A stretch of 64,000 nt of DNA from Pseudocolwellia sp048296855 (GCA_048296855.1 CP182631.1), one strand, 5' to 3'. Positions 45,786-54,824 are shown, counted from the first letter of the stretch. The notes: a model not told the origin generated them from the sequence alone. Translations and numbers: made by a program.

Positions 45786-46625
45786 ATGTATTCACTAGAC
45801 AGAAAACTAAATAAATTAATACATATCAATAGAATATTAAACACAGGCATAAATAATTTTATACCTTTCGTACTGTATTTATCATTTGGTTGGCTATTTA
45901 TAATATTGATTAGTTCATATACCTTAGTTTTTTTTGATGTATTAACTCTAAATATTACCAATAGATTTAATGAGTTGGATTTATTTAAATTTAAGTATTT
46001 TTCATTTATCGCCCCGATAGTCGAAACTATTATATTTCAATTTTTTTTACAAAATATTTTAAGGAGAGGATTTAAGAGTGTTACTCTTTCAGTAGTGCTA
46101 ACTGCTGTACTATTTAATCTCGCACATTTAACCAGTTCGTTTACCAATTTTATTACGACAATTGGGCTGATAACCTCTCTAGTGTTAATTTTTGAGTTTG
46201 TTCGTTATAAGCACGGCCAATTATGGGCGGTACTTATAACAGCGGTTAGTCATATACTTTGGAATATTTCAGTTGTTTTATTTTCGTATTTTATATTTAT
46301 AGAATCAGATAAAAAAATGATCATTGAGGAAGTATATAACCTCACAGAATTACCGTATGAGCTATGCGCATCAAAAGATAAAGAAAACTTTAACCTTTCA
46401 ATACAAAAATTTCATAAAAAGTACCCCGATTTAATTAGGTTGTATCATGAGTCAGAGCATTTAAATTTCTTGAGAAGAAGATATGATACCGGGATTGAAA
46501 AAAGTACAGATAAACCTATTAGTGAACTTTCGAATAATTGTCTACTTTATCAAAGAACGTTAGATACTTACTCCTCATATATAGATGATAGGGTTACTCA
46601 GTGGGTTATAACTCTGAGGCAATAA
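45786..46625 (+). CDS. C11: CPBP-like intramembrane protease homologue
   Basis: The 279-residue protein has five or six membrane helices (about 25-195). Its three motif regions resemble the CPBP (Abi/CAAX protease) family: ETIIFQFFLQ (EExxxR in the family, here ET and Q), FNLAHLTSS (FxxxH) and HILWN (HxxxN). Loss of the second Glu and of the Arg makes activity uncertain. A charged cytosolic tail of about 85 residues follows. AAGGATGG precedes ATG 45786. CPBP proteins in bacteria are linked to peptide maturation and bacteriocin immunity. Confidence 0.65.
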   Translation: MYSLDRKLNKLIHINRILNTGINNFIPFVLYLSFGWLFIILISSYTLVFFDVLTLNITNRFNELDLFKFKYFSFIAPIVETIIFQFFLQNILRRGFKSVTLSVVLTAVLFNLAHLTSSFTNFITTIGLITSLVLIFEFVRYKHGQLWAVLITAVSHILWNISVVLFSYFIFIESDKKMIIEEVYNLTELPYELCASKDKENFNLSIQKFHKKYPDLIRLYHESEHLNFLRRRYDTGIEKSTDKPISELSNNCLLYQRTLDTYSSYIDDRVTQWVITLRQ

Positions 46626-46629
46626 AAGG

Positions 46630-46732
46630 CTTCTAACAAGAAATTGAAGCGGGACAAAATACAGCTGGCTGTTTTCACTCCGTTCAACATTTTAGCCAGC
46701 TACATTATTGCCCCTTAATTGGGCGTTATATG
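46630..46732 (+). other. attC11
   Basis: Arms AAATTGAAGCGGG / CCCCTTAATTGGG; inner ACAGCTGGCTG / AGCCAGCT; 5' box CTTCTAAC. Confidence 0.93.
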
Positions 46733-46749
46733 CCCTTAAAGGATTGTGC

Positions 46750-47103
46750 ATGAATCAAAATTTATATTTCAAAACAGACAAGTTTGATTCTTCAAAAACT
46801 TTAGCTGAGTATGTGCACTCAGAACTAAAAAAGTTAAGCTTCAATCCTCAAGAACCTATTGACTCGGATTATATGTATTCCATTGAAATAAATGTCGAAG
46901 GCGATTTTGTTGATATTTTCATGGGTAAAAACGACGAAGAAACGGTAGTTCCGTTATGGCAAATTTGGCCAGAGCAGAGGGTTCCATTTCTTAAAAAAAT
47001 ATTTGGTAAAGCTGACAGATCAGCAGAGTTCAAAGTTAAAGAACAACTCGAGACTATTATTAAAAACATCGATGGCGTAAGTGCTGTCGAATGGGGCATA
47101 TAA
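46750..47103 (+). CDS. C12: cassette protein of unknown function
   Basis: ATG 46750 has AAAGGA at 46737-46742; the frame above it runs through attC11. This 117-residue soluble alpha/beta protein has a DFVDIFMGKNDEE and PLWQIWPEQRVPFLKKIFGK core. Its stop codon TAA lies inside the 5' box of attC12. Unknown family. Confidence 0.7.
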   Translation: MNQNLYFKTDKFDSSKTLAEYVHSELKKLSFNPQEPIDSDYMYSIEINVEGDFVDIFMGKNDEETVVPLWQIWPEQRVPFLKKIFGKADRSAEFKVKEQLETIIKNIDGVSAVEWGI

Positions 47104-47197
47104 CAAGTCATTCAAAAGGACAAAAAACAGTTGGCCATGCTCGTGCCTCGCTGATTTTGGCCAACAATTTTTTGCCTCTTAATGAGGCGTTATATGC
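47097..47197 (+). other. attC12 (type C)
   Basis: CATTCAAAAGG / CCTCTTAATGAGG arms; inner GTTGGCCA / TGGCCAAC. Confidence 0.94.
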
Positions 47198-47440
47198 AAT
47201 TCATGTAGTAGGGTGCTTTAGCTAATAATTTCGTTGTTAACTTTTACTTTTGTAAGTTCTGCTACGGGTTTCGCTATTATAGTTTTCCAATAGTCACTAA
47301 TAAGCTTTGTTGTTTTTATTACTTCGTAATGTAACAAAGCTATTATTTCGTTCTGGTATTTGTGGGTAGCTCAATTTATAGTGCGTTTATTACTACCGGT
47401 TTTTACTAGTTGCTTATGTATTTATGTTTAGGTTTATCAG
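47198..47440 (+). repeat. C13: ORF-poor repeat cassette (Q, GTT hairpin)
   Basis: Starts an unbroken run of eight copies (C13-C20). The tail has ACTACCGGTTTTTACTAGTTGC. Confidence 0.88.
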
Positions 47441-47538
47441 GCATATAACAAGCAATTGAACGGGACTTTTACAGCTGGCTGTGCTCGTTCCTCGCAATTT
47501 TAGCCAGCGATAAAAGCCCATTAATTGGGCGTTATATG
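47441..47538 (+). other. attC13 (type A)
   Basis: CAATTGAACGGG variant of the type A left arm; inner GCCAGCGA. Confidence 0.95.
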
Positions 47539-47783
47539 CAATTCATGAAGTAGGGTGCTTTAGCTAATAATTTGGTTGTTAACTTTTACTTTTGTAAACG
47601 CTGCTACGGGTTTCGCTATTGTAGTTTTTCAATAGTCACTAATAAGCTTTGTTGTTTTTATTACTGCGTAATGTAACAAAGCTATTATTTCGTTCTGGCA
47701 TTTGTGGGTAGCTCAATTTATAGTGTGGCTATTACTACCGTCTTTTACTTCTGACTTATGTGTTTTAGTTCAGGTTTATCAGT
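47539..47783 (+). repeat. C14: ORF-poor repeat cassette (Q, GTT hairpin)
   Basis: The inner stem is ATTAC-TGC-GTAAT: the loop changes, the stem does not. Confidence 0.88.
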
Positions 47784-47880
47784 CATATAACAAGCAATTC
47801 AACGGGACTTTTACAGCTGGCTGTGCTCGTTCCTCGCAATTTTAGCCAGCAATAAAAGCCCATTAATTGGGCGTTATATG
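47784..47880 (+). other. attC14 (type A)
   Basis: TCATATAAC replaces GCATATAAC at the 5' end. Confidence 0.95.
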
Positions 47881-48124
47881 CAATTCATGTAGTAGGGTGC
47901 TTTAGCTAACAATTTGGTTATTAACTTTTACTTTTGTAAGTGCTGCTACGGGTTTCGCTATTATCGTTTTTCAATAGCCACTAATAAGCTTTGTTGTTTT
48001 TATTACTACGTAATGTAACAAAGCTATTATTTCGTTCTGGCATTTGTGGGTAGCTCAATTTATAGTGTGTTTATTACTACCGGTTTTTACTAGTTGCTTG
48101 TGTGTTTATGTTTAGGTTTATCAG
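47881..48124 (+). repeat. C15: ORF-poor repeat cassette (Q, GTT hairpin)
   Basis: The inner stem is ATTAC-TAC-GTAAT, a third loop variant with the stem kept. Confidence 0.88.
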
Positions 48125-48222
48125 GCATATAACAAGCAATTCAACGGGACTTTTACAGCTGGCTGTTTCGTTCCTCAACATTATAAGCCAGCAATAAAAG
48201 CCCATTAATTGGGCGTTATATG
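48125..48222 (+). other. attC15 (type A)
   Basis: Variant loop GTTTCGTTCCTCAACATTATAAGCC. Confidence 0.94.
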
Positions 48223-48463
48223 CACTCAAATAGTATGGTTGGTTTAGCTAAAATTATTGTTATCAAAGGTGCTTTTGTACACGTTGCTTCGGGTTTCGCT
48301 ATTATCGTTTTTCAATAGTCACTAATAAGCTTTGCCTATTTAAAAGACTTTTGTTGGCAAAGCTATTATTTCGTTCTGGCATTTGTGGGTAGCTCAATTT
48401 ATAGTGTGGTTATTACTACCGCCTTTTACTAGTTGCTTGTGTATTTATGTTTAGGTTTATCAG
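48223..48463 (+). repeat. C16: ORF-poor repeat cassette (H, GCC hairpin)
   Basis: The 32-codon H frame is open (MHSNSMVGLAKIIVIKG...). Confidence 0.87.
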
Positions 48464-48561
48464 GCATATAACAAGCAATTCAACGGGACTTTTACAGCTG
48501 GCTGCGCTCGTTCCTCGCAATGTTAGCCAGCGATAAAAGCCCATTAATTGGGCGTTATATG
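48464..48561 (+). other. attC16 (type A)
   Basis: CTGCGCTCGTTCCTCGC loop; inner GCCAGCGA. Confidence 0.95.
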
Positions 48562-48802
48562 CACTCAAATAGTATGGTTGGTTTAGCTAAAAATGTTGTG
48601 ATAAAACGTACTTTTTTAAGTGCTGCTACGGGTTTCGCTATTATAGTTTTTCAATGGCCACTAATAAGCTTTGCCTATTTAAAAAACTTTTGTTGGCAAA
48701 GCTATTATTTCGTTCTGGTATTTGTGGGTAGCTCAATTTATAGTGCATTTATTACTACCGTCTTTTACTTTGAACTTCAGTAATTAAGTTAAAGTTTATC
48801 AG
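48562..48802 (+). repeat. C17: ORF-poor repeat cassette (H, GCC hairpin)
   Basis: CAATGGCCA replaces CAATAGTCA, removing the usual stop, so the H frame runs on through the hairpin to about 74 codons from the attC ATG. It probably arose by point mutation rather than being the ancestral state, because all other H copies stop at TAG or are broken. Confidence 0.85.
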
Positions 48803-48900
48803 GCATATAACAAGCAATTCAACGGGACTTTTACAGCTGGCTGTGCTCGTTCCTCGCAATTTTAGCCAGCGATAAAAGCCCATTAATTGGGCGTTATATG
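48803..48900 (+). other. attC17 (type A)
   Basis: Standard type A with GCCAGCGA. Confidence 0.95.
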
Positions 48901-49143
48901 CAATTCATGTAGTAGGCTGCTTTAGCTAAAATTGTTTTTATTAAAAGTACTTTTGTAAATGCTGCTACGGGTTTCGCTATTATAGCTTTCCAATAACCAC
49001 TAATAAGCTTTGTTGTTTTTATTACTTCGTAATGCAACAAAGCTATTATTTCGTTCTGGCTTTTGTGGGTAGCTCAATTTATAGTGTGTTTATTACTACC
49101 GTCTTTTACTTTAAACTTCAGTAATTAAGTTTAAATTTATCAG
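48901..49143 (+). repeat. C18: ORF-poor repeat cassette (Q, GTT hairpin)
   Basis: Hairpin 3' side reads GTAATGCAACAAAGC; AACCACT replaces AGTCACT before the stem. Confidence 0.88.
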
Positions 49144-49240
49144 GCATATAACAAGCAATTCAACGGGACTTTTACAGCTGGCTGTTTCGTTCCTCAACAT
49201 TTTAGCCAGCAATAAAAGCCCATTAATTGGGCGTTATATG
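49144..49240 (+). other. attC18 (type A)
   Basis: Shares the GTTTCGTTCCTCAACATT loop of attC15. Confidence 0.94.
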
Positions 49241-49485
49241 CAATTCATGTAGTAAGGTGGTTTAGCTAATAATTTAGTTGCTAACTTTTACTTTTTTATG
49301 TGCTGTTATGGGTTTCGCTATTTATAGTTTTCCAATAGTCACTAATAAGCTTTGTTGTTTTTATTACTTCGTAATGTAACAAAGCTATTATTTCGTTCTG
49401 GTATTTGTGGGTAGCTCAATTTATAGTGCATTTATTACTACCGTCTTTTACTAGTTGCTTGTGTATTTATGTTCAGGTTTATCAG
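49241..49485 (+). repeat. C19: ORF-poor repeat cassette (Q, GTT hairpin)
   Basis: One extra base in GCTATTTATAGTTTTCC relative to most copies. Confidence 0.87.
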
Positions 49486-49584
49486 GCATATAACAAGCAA
49501 TTCAACGGGACTTTTACAGCTGGCTGTGCTCGTCCCTCGCAAATTATAGCCAGCAATAAAAGCCCATTAATTGGGCGTTATATG
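49486..49584 (+). other. attC19 (type A)
   Basis: CTCGTCCCTCGCAAATTATAGCC loop side. Confidence 0.95.
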
Positions 49585-49825
49585 CACTCAAATAGTATGG
49601 TTGGTTTGGCTAAAAATATTGTTATCAAACGTTCTTTTGTAAACGCTGCTACGAGTTTCGCTATTTATAGTTTTCCAATAGCCACTAATAAGCTTTGCCT
49701 ATTTAAAAGACTTTGTTGGCAAAGCTATTATTTCGTTCTGGCATTTGTGGGTAGCTCAATTTATAGTGCGTTTATTACTACCGTCTTTTACTAGTTGCTT
49801 GTGTATTTAAGTTTAGGTTTATCAG
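49585..49825 (+). repeat. C20: ORF-poor repeat cassette (H, GCC hairpin)
   Basis: H form with the same single-base insertion as C19, which shifts the 32-codon frame past its usual stop. Confidence 0.86.
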
Positions 49826-49923
49826 GCATATAACAATAAATTCAACGGGACTTTTACAGCTGGCTGTGCTCGTTCCTCGCAAATTTAGCCAGCAATAAAA
49901 GCCCATTAATTGGGCGTTATATG
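49826..49923 (+). other. attC20 (type A)
   Basis: AACAATAAATTC replaces AACAAGCAATTC next to the 5' box. Confidence 0.94.
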
Positions 49924-49937
49924 CCATGGAGATTTAG

Positions 49938-50228
49938 GTGAAAATTCAAATAAAATCATTTTCTTCGCATCAATCGAGTAAGATCATCGCACTTACTTTT
50001 TTTGTTTTGATGTTACCGTTTAGCGTTATTAGTATTTTATTTTTTTTCTTGGTTCCAGAGATTGAAACATCTAATGGAAATACAATGCCGAGCTTTCCAT
50101 TTTTATTTTTTGCATTAGCGCCTATATTTTATGGTGTTATGTTTTATTTGATGCAGCGTTTATTCTTTTTTGTTTATAATCGTTTAGCTAAAAAGTTTGG
50201 TGGTTTCGAATTTGAAACTTCAGAGTAA
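49938..50228 (+). CDS. C21: small two-helix membrane protein
   Basis: GTG 49938 follows GGAGA at 49928-49932. The 96 residues include two strong membrane helices (about 18-37 and 52-74) and short charged ends. No family is recognised. Confidence 0.68.
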   Translation: MKIQIKSFSSHQSSKIIALTFFVLMLPFSVISILFFFLVPEIETSNGNTMPSFPFLFFALAPIFYGVMFYLMQRLFFFVYNRLAKKFGGFEFETSE

Positions 50229-50232
50229 ATTG

Positions 50233-50333
50233 GCATATAACAAGCAAATTAACAGGACTAAAAACAGTTTGTTGTTTTTCGTTCCTCAAAATTTTAACAA
50301 ACAATTTTAAGCCTGTTATTTGGGCGTTATATG
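50233..50333 (+). other. attC21 (type D)
   Basis: AAATTAACAGG / CCTGTTATTTG outer arms; inner AGTTTGTTG / TAACAAACA. Confidence 0.94.
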
Positions 50334-50577
50334 CAATTCATGTAGTAAGGTGGTTTAGCTAAGAATTTAGTTACTAACTTTTGCTTTTTTATGTGCTGCT
50401 ACGAGTTTCGCTATTTTAGTTTTTCAATAGTCACTAATAAGCTTTGCCTATTTAAAAGACTTTTGTTGGCAAAGCTATTATTTCGTTCTGGCATTTGTGG
50501 GTAGCTCAATTTATAGTTCGGTTATTACTACCGTCTTTTACTTCTAACTTAAGTGTTTTAAGTTTAGGTTTATCAGG
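50334..50577 (+). repeat. C22: ORF-poor repeat cassette (Q, GCC hairpin)
   Basis: A single copy between two gene cassettes, closed by a type B attC instead of type A. Confidence 0.87.
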
Positions 50578-50677
50578 CATATAACAAGGCATTGCAAAGG
50601 ACTAAAAACAGCTGGCCGTTGCTCGTGCCTCGCTATTTTGGCCAACAATTTTTAGCCTCTGAATGAGGCGTTAGTGC
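50578..50677 (+). other. attC22 (type B)
   Basis: Near-identical to attC4 apart from the 3' box GTTAGTG. Confidence 0.94.
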
Positions 50678-50691
50678 TACAGGAGTATTTT

Positions 50692-51507
50692 TTGAATTCT
50701 AGTGAAAGTTATCAGGTTTTCATACGCTTTGTTAGTGAAAGACATAATGATTTAATAAGTTCACTTGATGATTTGGTAAAGTCATTGGTGACTGTAAATT
50801 CATCAGGAAAAAAAGAAAATGCTGAATCAAGCTTTAAAAAATCAAAAGATTTAGAATCTGCAACAGCTGAAGGAGACCGCCCATCTTGGGTTTCCGATGT
50901 TACTTTGGCTTTACAAAGGTATATCAAAGGAGTACATGACTCACATCAGCTAATTACATATTTAGTTGATAATATGGCAATTATAAAAAATCATAAATGG
51001 GTCTTTGGTGATCCATCAGAAGATGCGTTTGATTTTGACTCTATATTTGAACATTATAAATCTCAAAGCCGTTTACCTGAATTATTTGAAGAAATAATAA
51101 AAATATTAGAAGAACTTAAAAGTAGTGATGAATTAGATAGTCGGTTAATGGTTAAAGGTCTTGGAAAAGTAATTTCTACTTTGAAAAAGAGTAAAGATGG
51201 TTCATACTTTTCAGTAAACGGAGCTTGGGAGTTTTTAGTTACCTTTCTGCAAAACTACATGTGGAGTGAGTTAAGTAAGATCCCTGCTCTGGGTAGCGTA
51301 ATGCAAGCGTTAGAGAAAACAATTAAAGAAACAAATGAAGAAATGTTTAAAGTTCATTCTAATGTTCAAACTGAAATGGAAAACTCTATCGAGTCGGATA
51401 TTAAAGCTCTAAAAAATAAGACTTCATTTGATTTTATTTCTTACAACAAGTCAGGATTGAAACTTACAAATAAAAATGAATCTTTGATGCTAGATAAAAA
51501 AGTGTAG
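50692..51507 (+). CDS. C23: helical soluble protein of unknown function
   Basis: TTG 50692 lies 6 bases after AGGAG (50681-50685); an in-frame GTG at 50674 sits in the attC box and has no ribosome site. The 271-residue protein is almost entirely helical and highly charged, with a Trp-rich centre (KNHKWVFGDP, NGAWEFLVTFLQNYMW). The stop TAG abuts attC23. It is one of the larger cassette genes. Function unknown. Confidence 0.7.
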   Translation: MNSSESYQVFIRFVSERHNDLISSLDDLVKSLVTVNSSGKKENAESSFKKSKDLESATAEGDRPSWVSDVTLALQRYIKGVHDSHQLITYLVDNMAIIKNHKWVFGDPSEDAFDFDSIFEHYKSQSRLPELFEEIIKILEELKSSDELDSRLMVKGLGKVISTLKKSKDGSYFSVNGAWEFLVTFLQNYMWSELSKIPALGSVMQALEKTIKETNEEMFKVHSNVQTEMENSIESDIKALKNKTSFDFISYNKSGLKLTNKNESLMLDKKV

Positions 51508-51604
51508 CACTAACAAGTTGCTTAAACGGACACAAACAGCTGGCTGTGCTCGTTCCTCGCTATTGTAGCCAGCCATTTTTAGCCGCTTAGCAAAGCGTTA
51601 TATG
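51508..51604 (+). other. attC23 (type E)
   Basis: TTGCTTAAACGG / CCGCTTAGCAA arms; 5' box GCACTAAC. Confidence 0.94.
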
Positions 51605-51844
51605 CAATTCATGAAGCAGGGTGCTTAGCTAACAATTTGGTTATCAACCTTACTTTTGTAAACGCTGCTACGAGTTTCGCTATTGTAGTTTTTCACTAGT
51701 CACTAATAAGCTTTGCCTATTTAAAAAACTTTTGTTGGCAAAGCTATTATTTCGTTCTGGTATTTGTGGGTAGCTCAATTTATAGTGTGGCTATTACTAC
51801 CGTCTTTTACTTCTGACTTTTGTATTTTAGTTCAGGTTTATCAG
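51605..51844 (+). repeat. C24: ORF-poor repeat cassette (Q, GCC hairpin)
   Basis: GAAGCAGGGTGC at the start; starts a run of four copies (C24-C27). Confidence 0.87.
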
Positions 51845-51943
51845 GCATATAACAAGCAATTTAACGGGACTTTTACAGCTGGCTGTGCTCGTCCCTCGCA
51901 AATTTTAGCCAGCAATAAAAGCCCATTAATTGGGCGTTATATG
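51845..51943 (+). other. attC24 (type A)
   Basis: CAATTTAACGGG left-arm variant. Confidence 0.95.
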
Positions 51944-52183
51944 CAATTCATGTAGTTGGGTGCTTTAGCTAAAATTATTTTTATCAATCTTACTTTTGTA
52001 AACGCTGCTACGAGTTTCGCTATTTTAGTTCTTCAATAGTCACTAATAAGCTTTGCCTATTTAAAAGACTTTGTTGGCAAAGCTATTATTTCGTTCTGGC
52101 ATTTGTGGGTAGCTCAATTTATAGTGCGTTTATTACTACCGTCTTTTACTAGTTGCTTATGTACTTATGTTCAGGTTTATCAG
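51944..52183 (+). repeat. C25: ORF-poor repeat cassette (Q, GCC hairpin)
   Basis: GTAGTTGGGTGC at the start; one T fewer in the hairpin loop. Confidence 0.87.
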
Positions 52184-52281
52184 GCATATAACAAGCAATT
52201 CAACGGGACTTTTACAGCTGGCTGTGCTCGTTCCTCGCAATGTTAGCCAGCAATAAAAGCCCATTAATTGGGCGTTATATG
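52184..52281 (+). other. attC25 (type A)
   Basis: Standard type A with CGCAATGTTAGCC. Confidence 0.95.
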
Positions 52282-52523
52282 CACTCAAATAGTATGGTTG
52301 GTTTAGCTAAAAATATTGTTATCAAACTTACTTTTGTTAACGTTGCTACGAGTTTCGCTATTCTAGTTTTCCAATAGTCACTAATAAGCTTTGCCTTTTT
52401 AAAGAGACTTTTGTTGGCAAAGCTATTATTTCGTTCTGGCATTTGTGGGTAGCTCAATTTATAGTGCGTTTATTACTACCGGTTTTTACTAGTTGCTTGT
52501 GTATTTATGTTTAGATTTATCAG
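52282..52523 (+). repeat. C26: ORF-poor repeat cassette (H, GCC hairpin)
   Basis: The 32-codon frame is open (MHSNSMVGLAKNIVIKLTF...ILVFQ). Confidence 0.87.
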
Positions 52524-52621
52524 GCATATAACAAGCAATTCAACGGGACTTTTACAGCTGGCTGTGCTCGTTCCTCGCAATTATAGCCAGCAATAAAAGC
52601 CCATTAATTGGGCGTTATATG
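52524..52621 (+). other. attC26 (type A)
   Basis: Standard type A with CGCAATTATAGCC. Confidence 0.95.
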
Positions 52622-52862
52622 CACTCAAATAGTATGGTTGGTTTAGCTAAAAATATTGTGATCAACCTTACTTTTGTAAACGCTGCTACGGGTTTCGCTA
52701 TTGTAGTTTTTCAATAGTCACTAATAAGCTTTGCCTTTTTAAAGAGACTTTTGTGGCAAAGCTATTATTTCGTACTGGTATTTGTGGGTAGCTCAATTTA
52801 TAGTGCGCTTATTACTACCGTCTTTTACTTTGAACTTCAGTAGTTAAGTTAAAGTTTATCAG
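52622..52862 (+). repeat. C27: ORF-poor repeat cassette (H, GCC hairpin)
   Basis: The 32-codon frame is open (ends FAIVVFQ). Tail TTTGAACTTCAGTAGTTAAG as in C9. Confidence 0.87.
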
Positions 52863-52961
52863 GCATATAACAAGCAATTCAACGGGACTTTTACAGCTGG
52901 CTGTGCTCGTCCCTCGCAAATTATAGCCAGCAATAAAAGCCCATTAATTGGGCGTTATATG
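52863..52961 (+). other. attC27 (type A)
   Basis: Same loop side as attC9 and attC19. Confidence 0.95.
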
Positions 52962-53166
52962 CCTTAACCAAAAGTTTTTAAAATAATTAAATTTTGGTGT
53001 GTTTCGTCATTGTTAATTTAGGTGCAAACACTAATCAGCTTTACGCTATTGCAAACAAGTTTGCGGTAAAGCTATTATTTATTCTAGTTTGGGTTTACAT
53101 GGCTCAAGGTAAGTTTGTTATCAAGGTAGCTTCGTATTAGCTTATCTGTAATTCGTTACCATTTTG
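52962..53166 (+). repeat. C28: divergent relative of the repeat cassette
   Basis: Only the backbone is shared (GTTTCG, CACTAATCAGCTTTAC, GTAAAGCTATTATTTATTC, GGGTTTACATGGCTCA), yet the hairpin is kept with different pairs: AGCTTTAC/GTAAAGCT with an inner GCAAAC/GTTTGC stem. No gene. Confidence 0.75.
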
Positions 53167-53266
53167 CATATAACAAGCAAATTAACAGGACTTAAAACAG
53201 TTTGTTGTTTTTCGTTCCTCAAAATTTTAACAAACAATTTTAAGCCTGTTATTTGGGCGTTATATT
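53167..53266 (+). other. attC28 (type D)
   Basis: Near-identical to attC21, with CTTAAAACAG for CTAAAAACAG. Confidence 0.94.
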
Positions 53267-53279
53267 TCATGGATGATCA

Positions 53280-53768
53280 ATGCGTATATTTCTATTCTTA
53301 CTTCTAATTACTATTTCTTTTTATTCTAATGCCAATGCTATTTGGCCGTTTGTGATAATGAATGCCACTTCTTTTGCTTGGTGGGCAATTTTAATTGGTT
53401 TAATGATTGAGTTTTTGTTTGTACAAAGACTTTTTAAAATTCCTCCCAAAAAGGCAATCAAAGCTACTATCTTCGCTAATTTGGCTTCTGCAGTACTCGG
53501 AATAGTTTTTGTTGGATTGTTTAAAGTAGTTCCCGGTTTGTATTTTTTTCTTATATTTGGTTTAGGACGATTAGGAATAATTTCTTGGATTTTAGTTTTT
53601 ATTTTCGCATGCTTATTTAATGTTCTTATTGAAGGCATGGTTTATAAACGGAGCTTTAAATTATATACAAAGCTCAGTAAAAAACTGTTTTGGAGTTTCC
53701 TTTTAGCAAATGCAATCACAATCAGTGTTGCGATATTTAGTTTAGTAATACAAGCTATGGCAAAATGA
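53280..53768 (+). CDS. C29: polytopic membrane protein
   Basis: The 162-residue protein has a signal-like first helix (to about SNANA) and four further membrane helices (about 32-50, 62-82, 86-120, 140-160) separated by basic loops (KIPPKKAIK, YKRSFKLYTKLSKK). Unknown function. Confidence 0.7.
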   Translation: MRIFLFLLLITISFYSNANAIWPFVIMNATSFAWWAILIGLMIEFLFVQRLFKIPPKKAIKATIFANLASAVLGIVFVGLFKVVPGLYFFLIFGLGRLGIISWILVFIFACLFNVLIEGMVYKRSFKLYTKLSKKLFWSFLLANAITISVAIFSLVIQAMAK

Positions 53769-53868
53769 AATCTAACAAGCTAATAAATAAGGACAAAAAA
53801 CAGTTGGCTGTTTTCGTTCCTCAACATTTTAGCCAACAATTTTTTGCCCATTATTAGGGCGTTATGTG
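53769..53868 (+). other. attC29
   Basis: Arms CTAATAAATAAGG / CCCATTATTAGGG; inner CAGTTGGCTG / TAGCCAACA. Confidence 0.92.
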
Positions 53869-53898
53869 TATAGAACAACTTCGAGTTTGAGGTTATAA

Positions 53899-54279
53899 AT
53901 GAAATACAATATCTACCTTTCTATCGTAGTGTTACTCGTAGCAGGTTGTGCGGCAGGCCATCAAGATTATTTGGATTTTAAAAATAGTAGGATTGGTAAA
54001 AAAGAAACTAAAACCGAACCATATAAATGGGATAACTCAGGTGAATTAATTCGTGCAGATTTTTTGATTTCTGGTCAAGGGCTTACAGAAATAACTGAAG
54101 ATGATGACGGTAATTTAATTTACCACTATAGTGACCAAGAAGTTTTGCCTACTAACCCAAGAGAAGAATGGGTAGGTAAATGTTTAACTTACAATGTAGT
54201 AAACCCTGAAACAATGGTTATCATTGATTGGGGTTTTGATAAAGGCGGCAACCCTTTAAGTTGTAGAACTTGGCCTTAG
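53899..54279 (+). CDS. C30: small lipoprotein
   Basis: The 126-residue protein has a lipobox LVAGC (Cys17) and a mature domain with LTEITEDDDGNLIYHYSDQEVLP and a C-terminal KCLTYNVVNPETMVIIDWGFDKGGNPLSC segment. The DDDGNLIYxY type of repeat and the closing WGF..GNPLSC pattern are common in small bacterial lipoproteins. No function is assigned. Confidence 0.72.
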   Translation: MKYNIYLSIVVLLVAGCAAGHQDYLDFKNSRIGKKETKTEPYKWDNSGELIRADFLISGQGLTEITEDDDGNLIYHYSDQEVLPTNPREEWVGKCLTYNVVNPETMVIIDWGFDKGGNPLSCRTWP

Positions 54280-54289
54280 AGTAAATATA

Positions 54290-54393
54290 CACATAACAAG
54301 GGTTTTCAAGTCGGACAAATTACAGTTGGCTTTTTGTTCGTGCCTCACTTATTTTAGCCAACTGCAATTTGCCGCTTAAAACGGCGTTATGTT
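54290..54393 (+). other. attC30
   Basis: Arms GGTTTTCAAGTCGG / CCGCTTAAAACGGC; inner ACAGTTGGC / AGCCAACTG. Confidence 0.92.
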
Positions 54394-54468
54394 TTTTGAA
54401 CACTGGTGTCTGGGAGTCAGGTTAAGCTTGACCAACCGAGGCACTTTGTGAGGAGTGCAGTTATTGTG

Positions 54469-54646
54469 AGTTTCTCGAATTCTCGGCAGTGCCGAACTCG
54501 AAACATAAACTTGCTTTAGCTGGTACTACACTCCGTTGGTAATGTTAGTACCATTACCACAATCCATACTTTGGGCAGCAATCCATTGTATGGCGTCACT
54601 GGCCTGTGACGTAAAGCTCAGGTGTTTAATTTTCCTGAGCCGGCTC
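54469..54646 (+). ncRNA. C31: chain of five hairpins upstream of a small peptide gene
   Basis: Consecutive stems are: 54469-54504 (GTTTC..CGGCA with GCCGAACTCGAAAC); 54522-54552 (GGTACTA/TTAGTACC); 54564-54593 (CCATAC/GTATGG); 54594-54611 (CGTCAC/GTGACG, loop TGGCCT); 54616-54640 (GCTCAGG/CCTGAGC). GAGCCGGCTC at 54637-54646 overlaps the last stem and could compete with it. This density of stems suggests a structured RNA or leader. No known riboswitch class is recognised. Confidence 0.6.
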
Positions 54647-54668
54647 GGGGTTTAATTTAGGAACTATT

Positions 54669-54785
54669 ATGTTCACATTTAAAACTTCGAAAACAGAGGT
54701 TTCAGTGAATATAGCTGCCATTTTGATGGCTTCAGCTTGCCTTGTGCGTGCTGTTGCTTATCTAATGTCAGTTATGCCGCTGTAA
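54669..54785 (+). CDS. C31: 38-residue hydrophobic peptide
   Basis: ATG 54669 follows TTAGGAAC (AGGAA at 54658-54662). The product has a charged start (MFTFKTSKTEVS) and a single hydrophobic helix (VNIAAILMASACLVRAVAYL) ending in MPL. It sits between a structured upstream region and a downstream hairpin (54789-54823). A small membrane peptide behind a structured leader could be a regulated stress peptide or a type I toxin; this is inference. Confidence 0.55.
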   Translation: MFTFKTSKTEVSVNIAAILMASACLVRAVAYLMSVMPL

Positions 54786-54788
54786 CCA

Positions 54789-54823
54789 TTGGCGAGGGAG
54801 GCATTTGTCTCCCTCAAGCCAAA
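54789..54823 (+). terminator. C31: hairpin after the peptide gene
   Basis: TTGGC-AGGGAG pairs with CTCCCT-GCCAA around a short loop, 4 bases after the stop; no T-run. Confidence 0.5.
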
Positions 54824-54824
54824 A

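Noticed and set aside
48520..49794. Longer + frames spanning attC and repeat cassettes (for example 48520-48783 and 49405-49794; also 51764-51955 and 61212-61433)
   Set aside because: They cross recombination sites, differ in length between near-identical copies because of single-base changes, and lack ribosome sites; they are by-products of the repeat.
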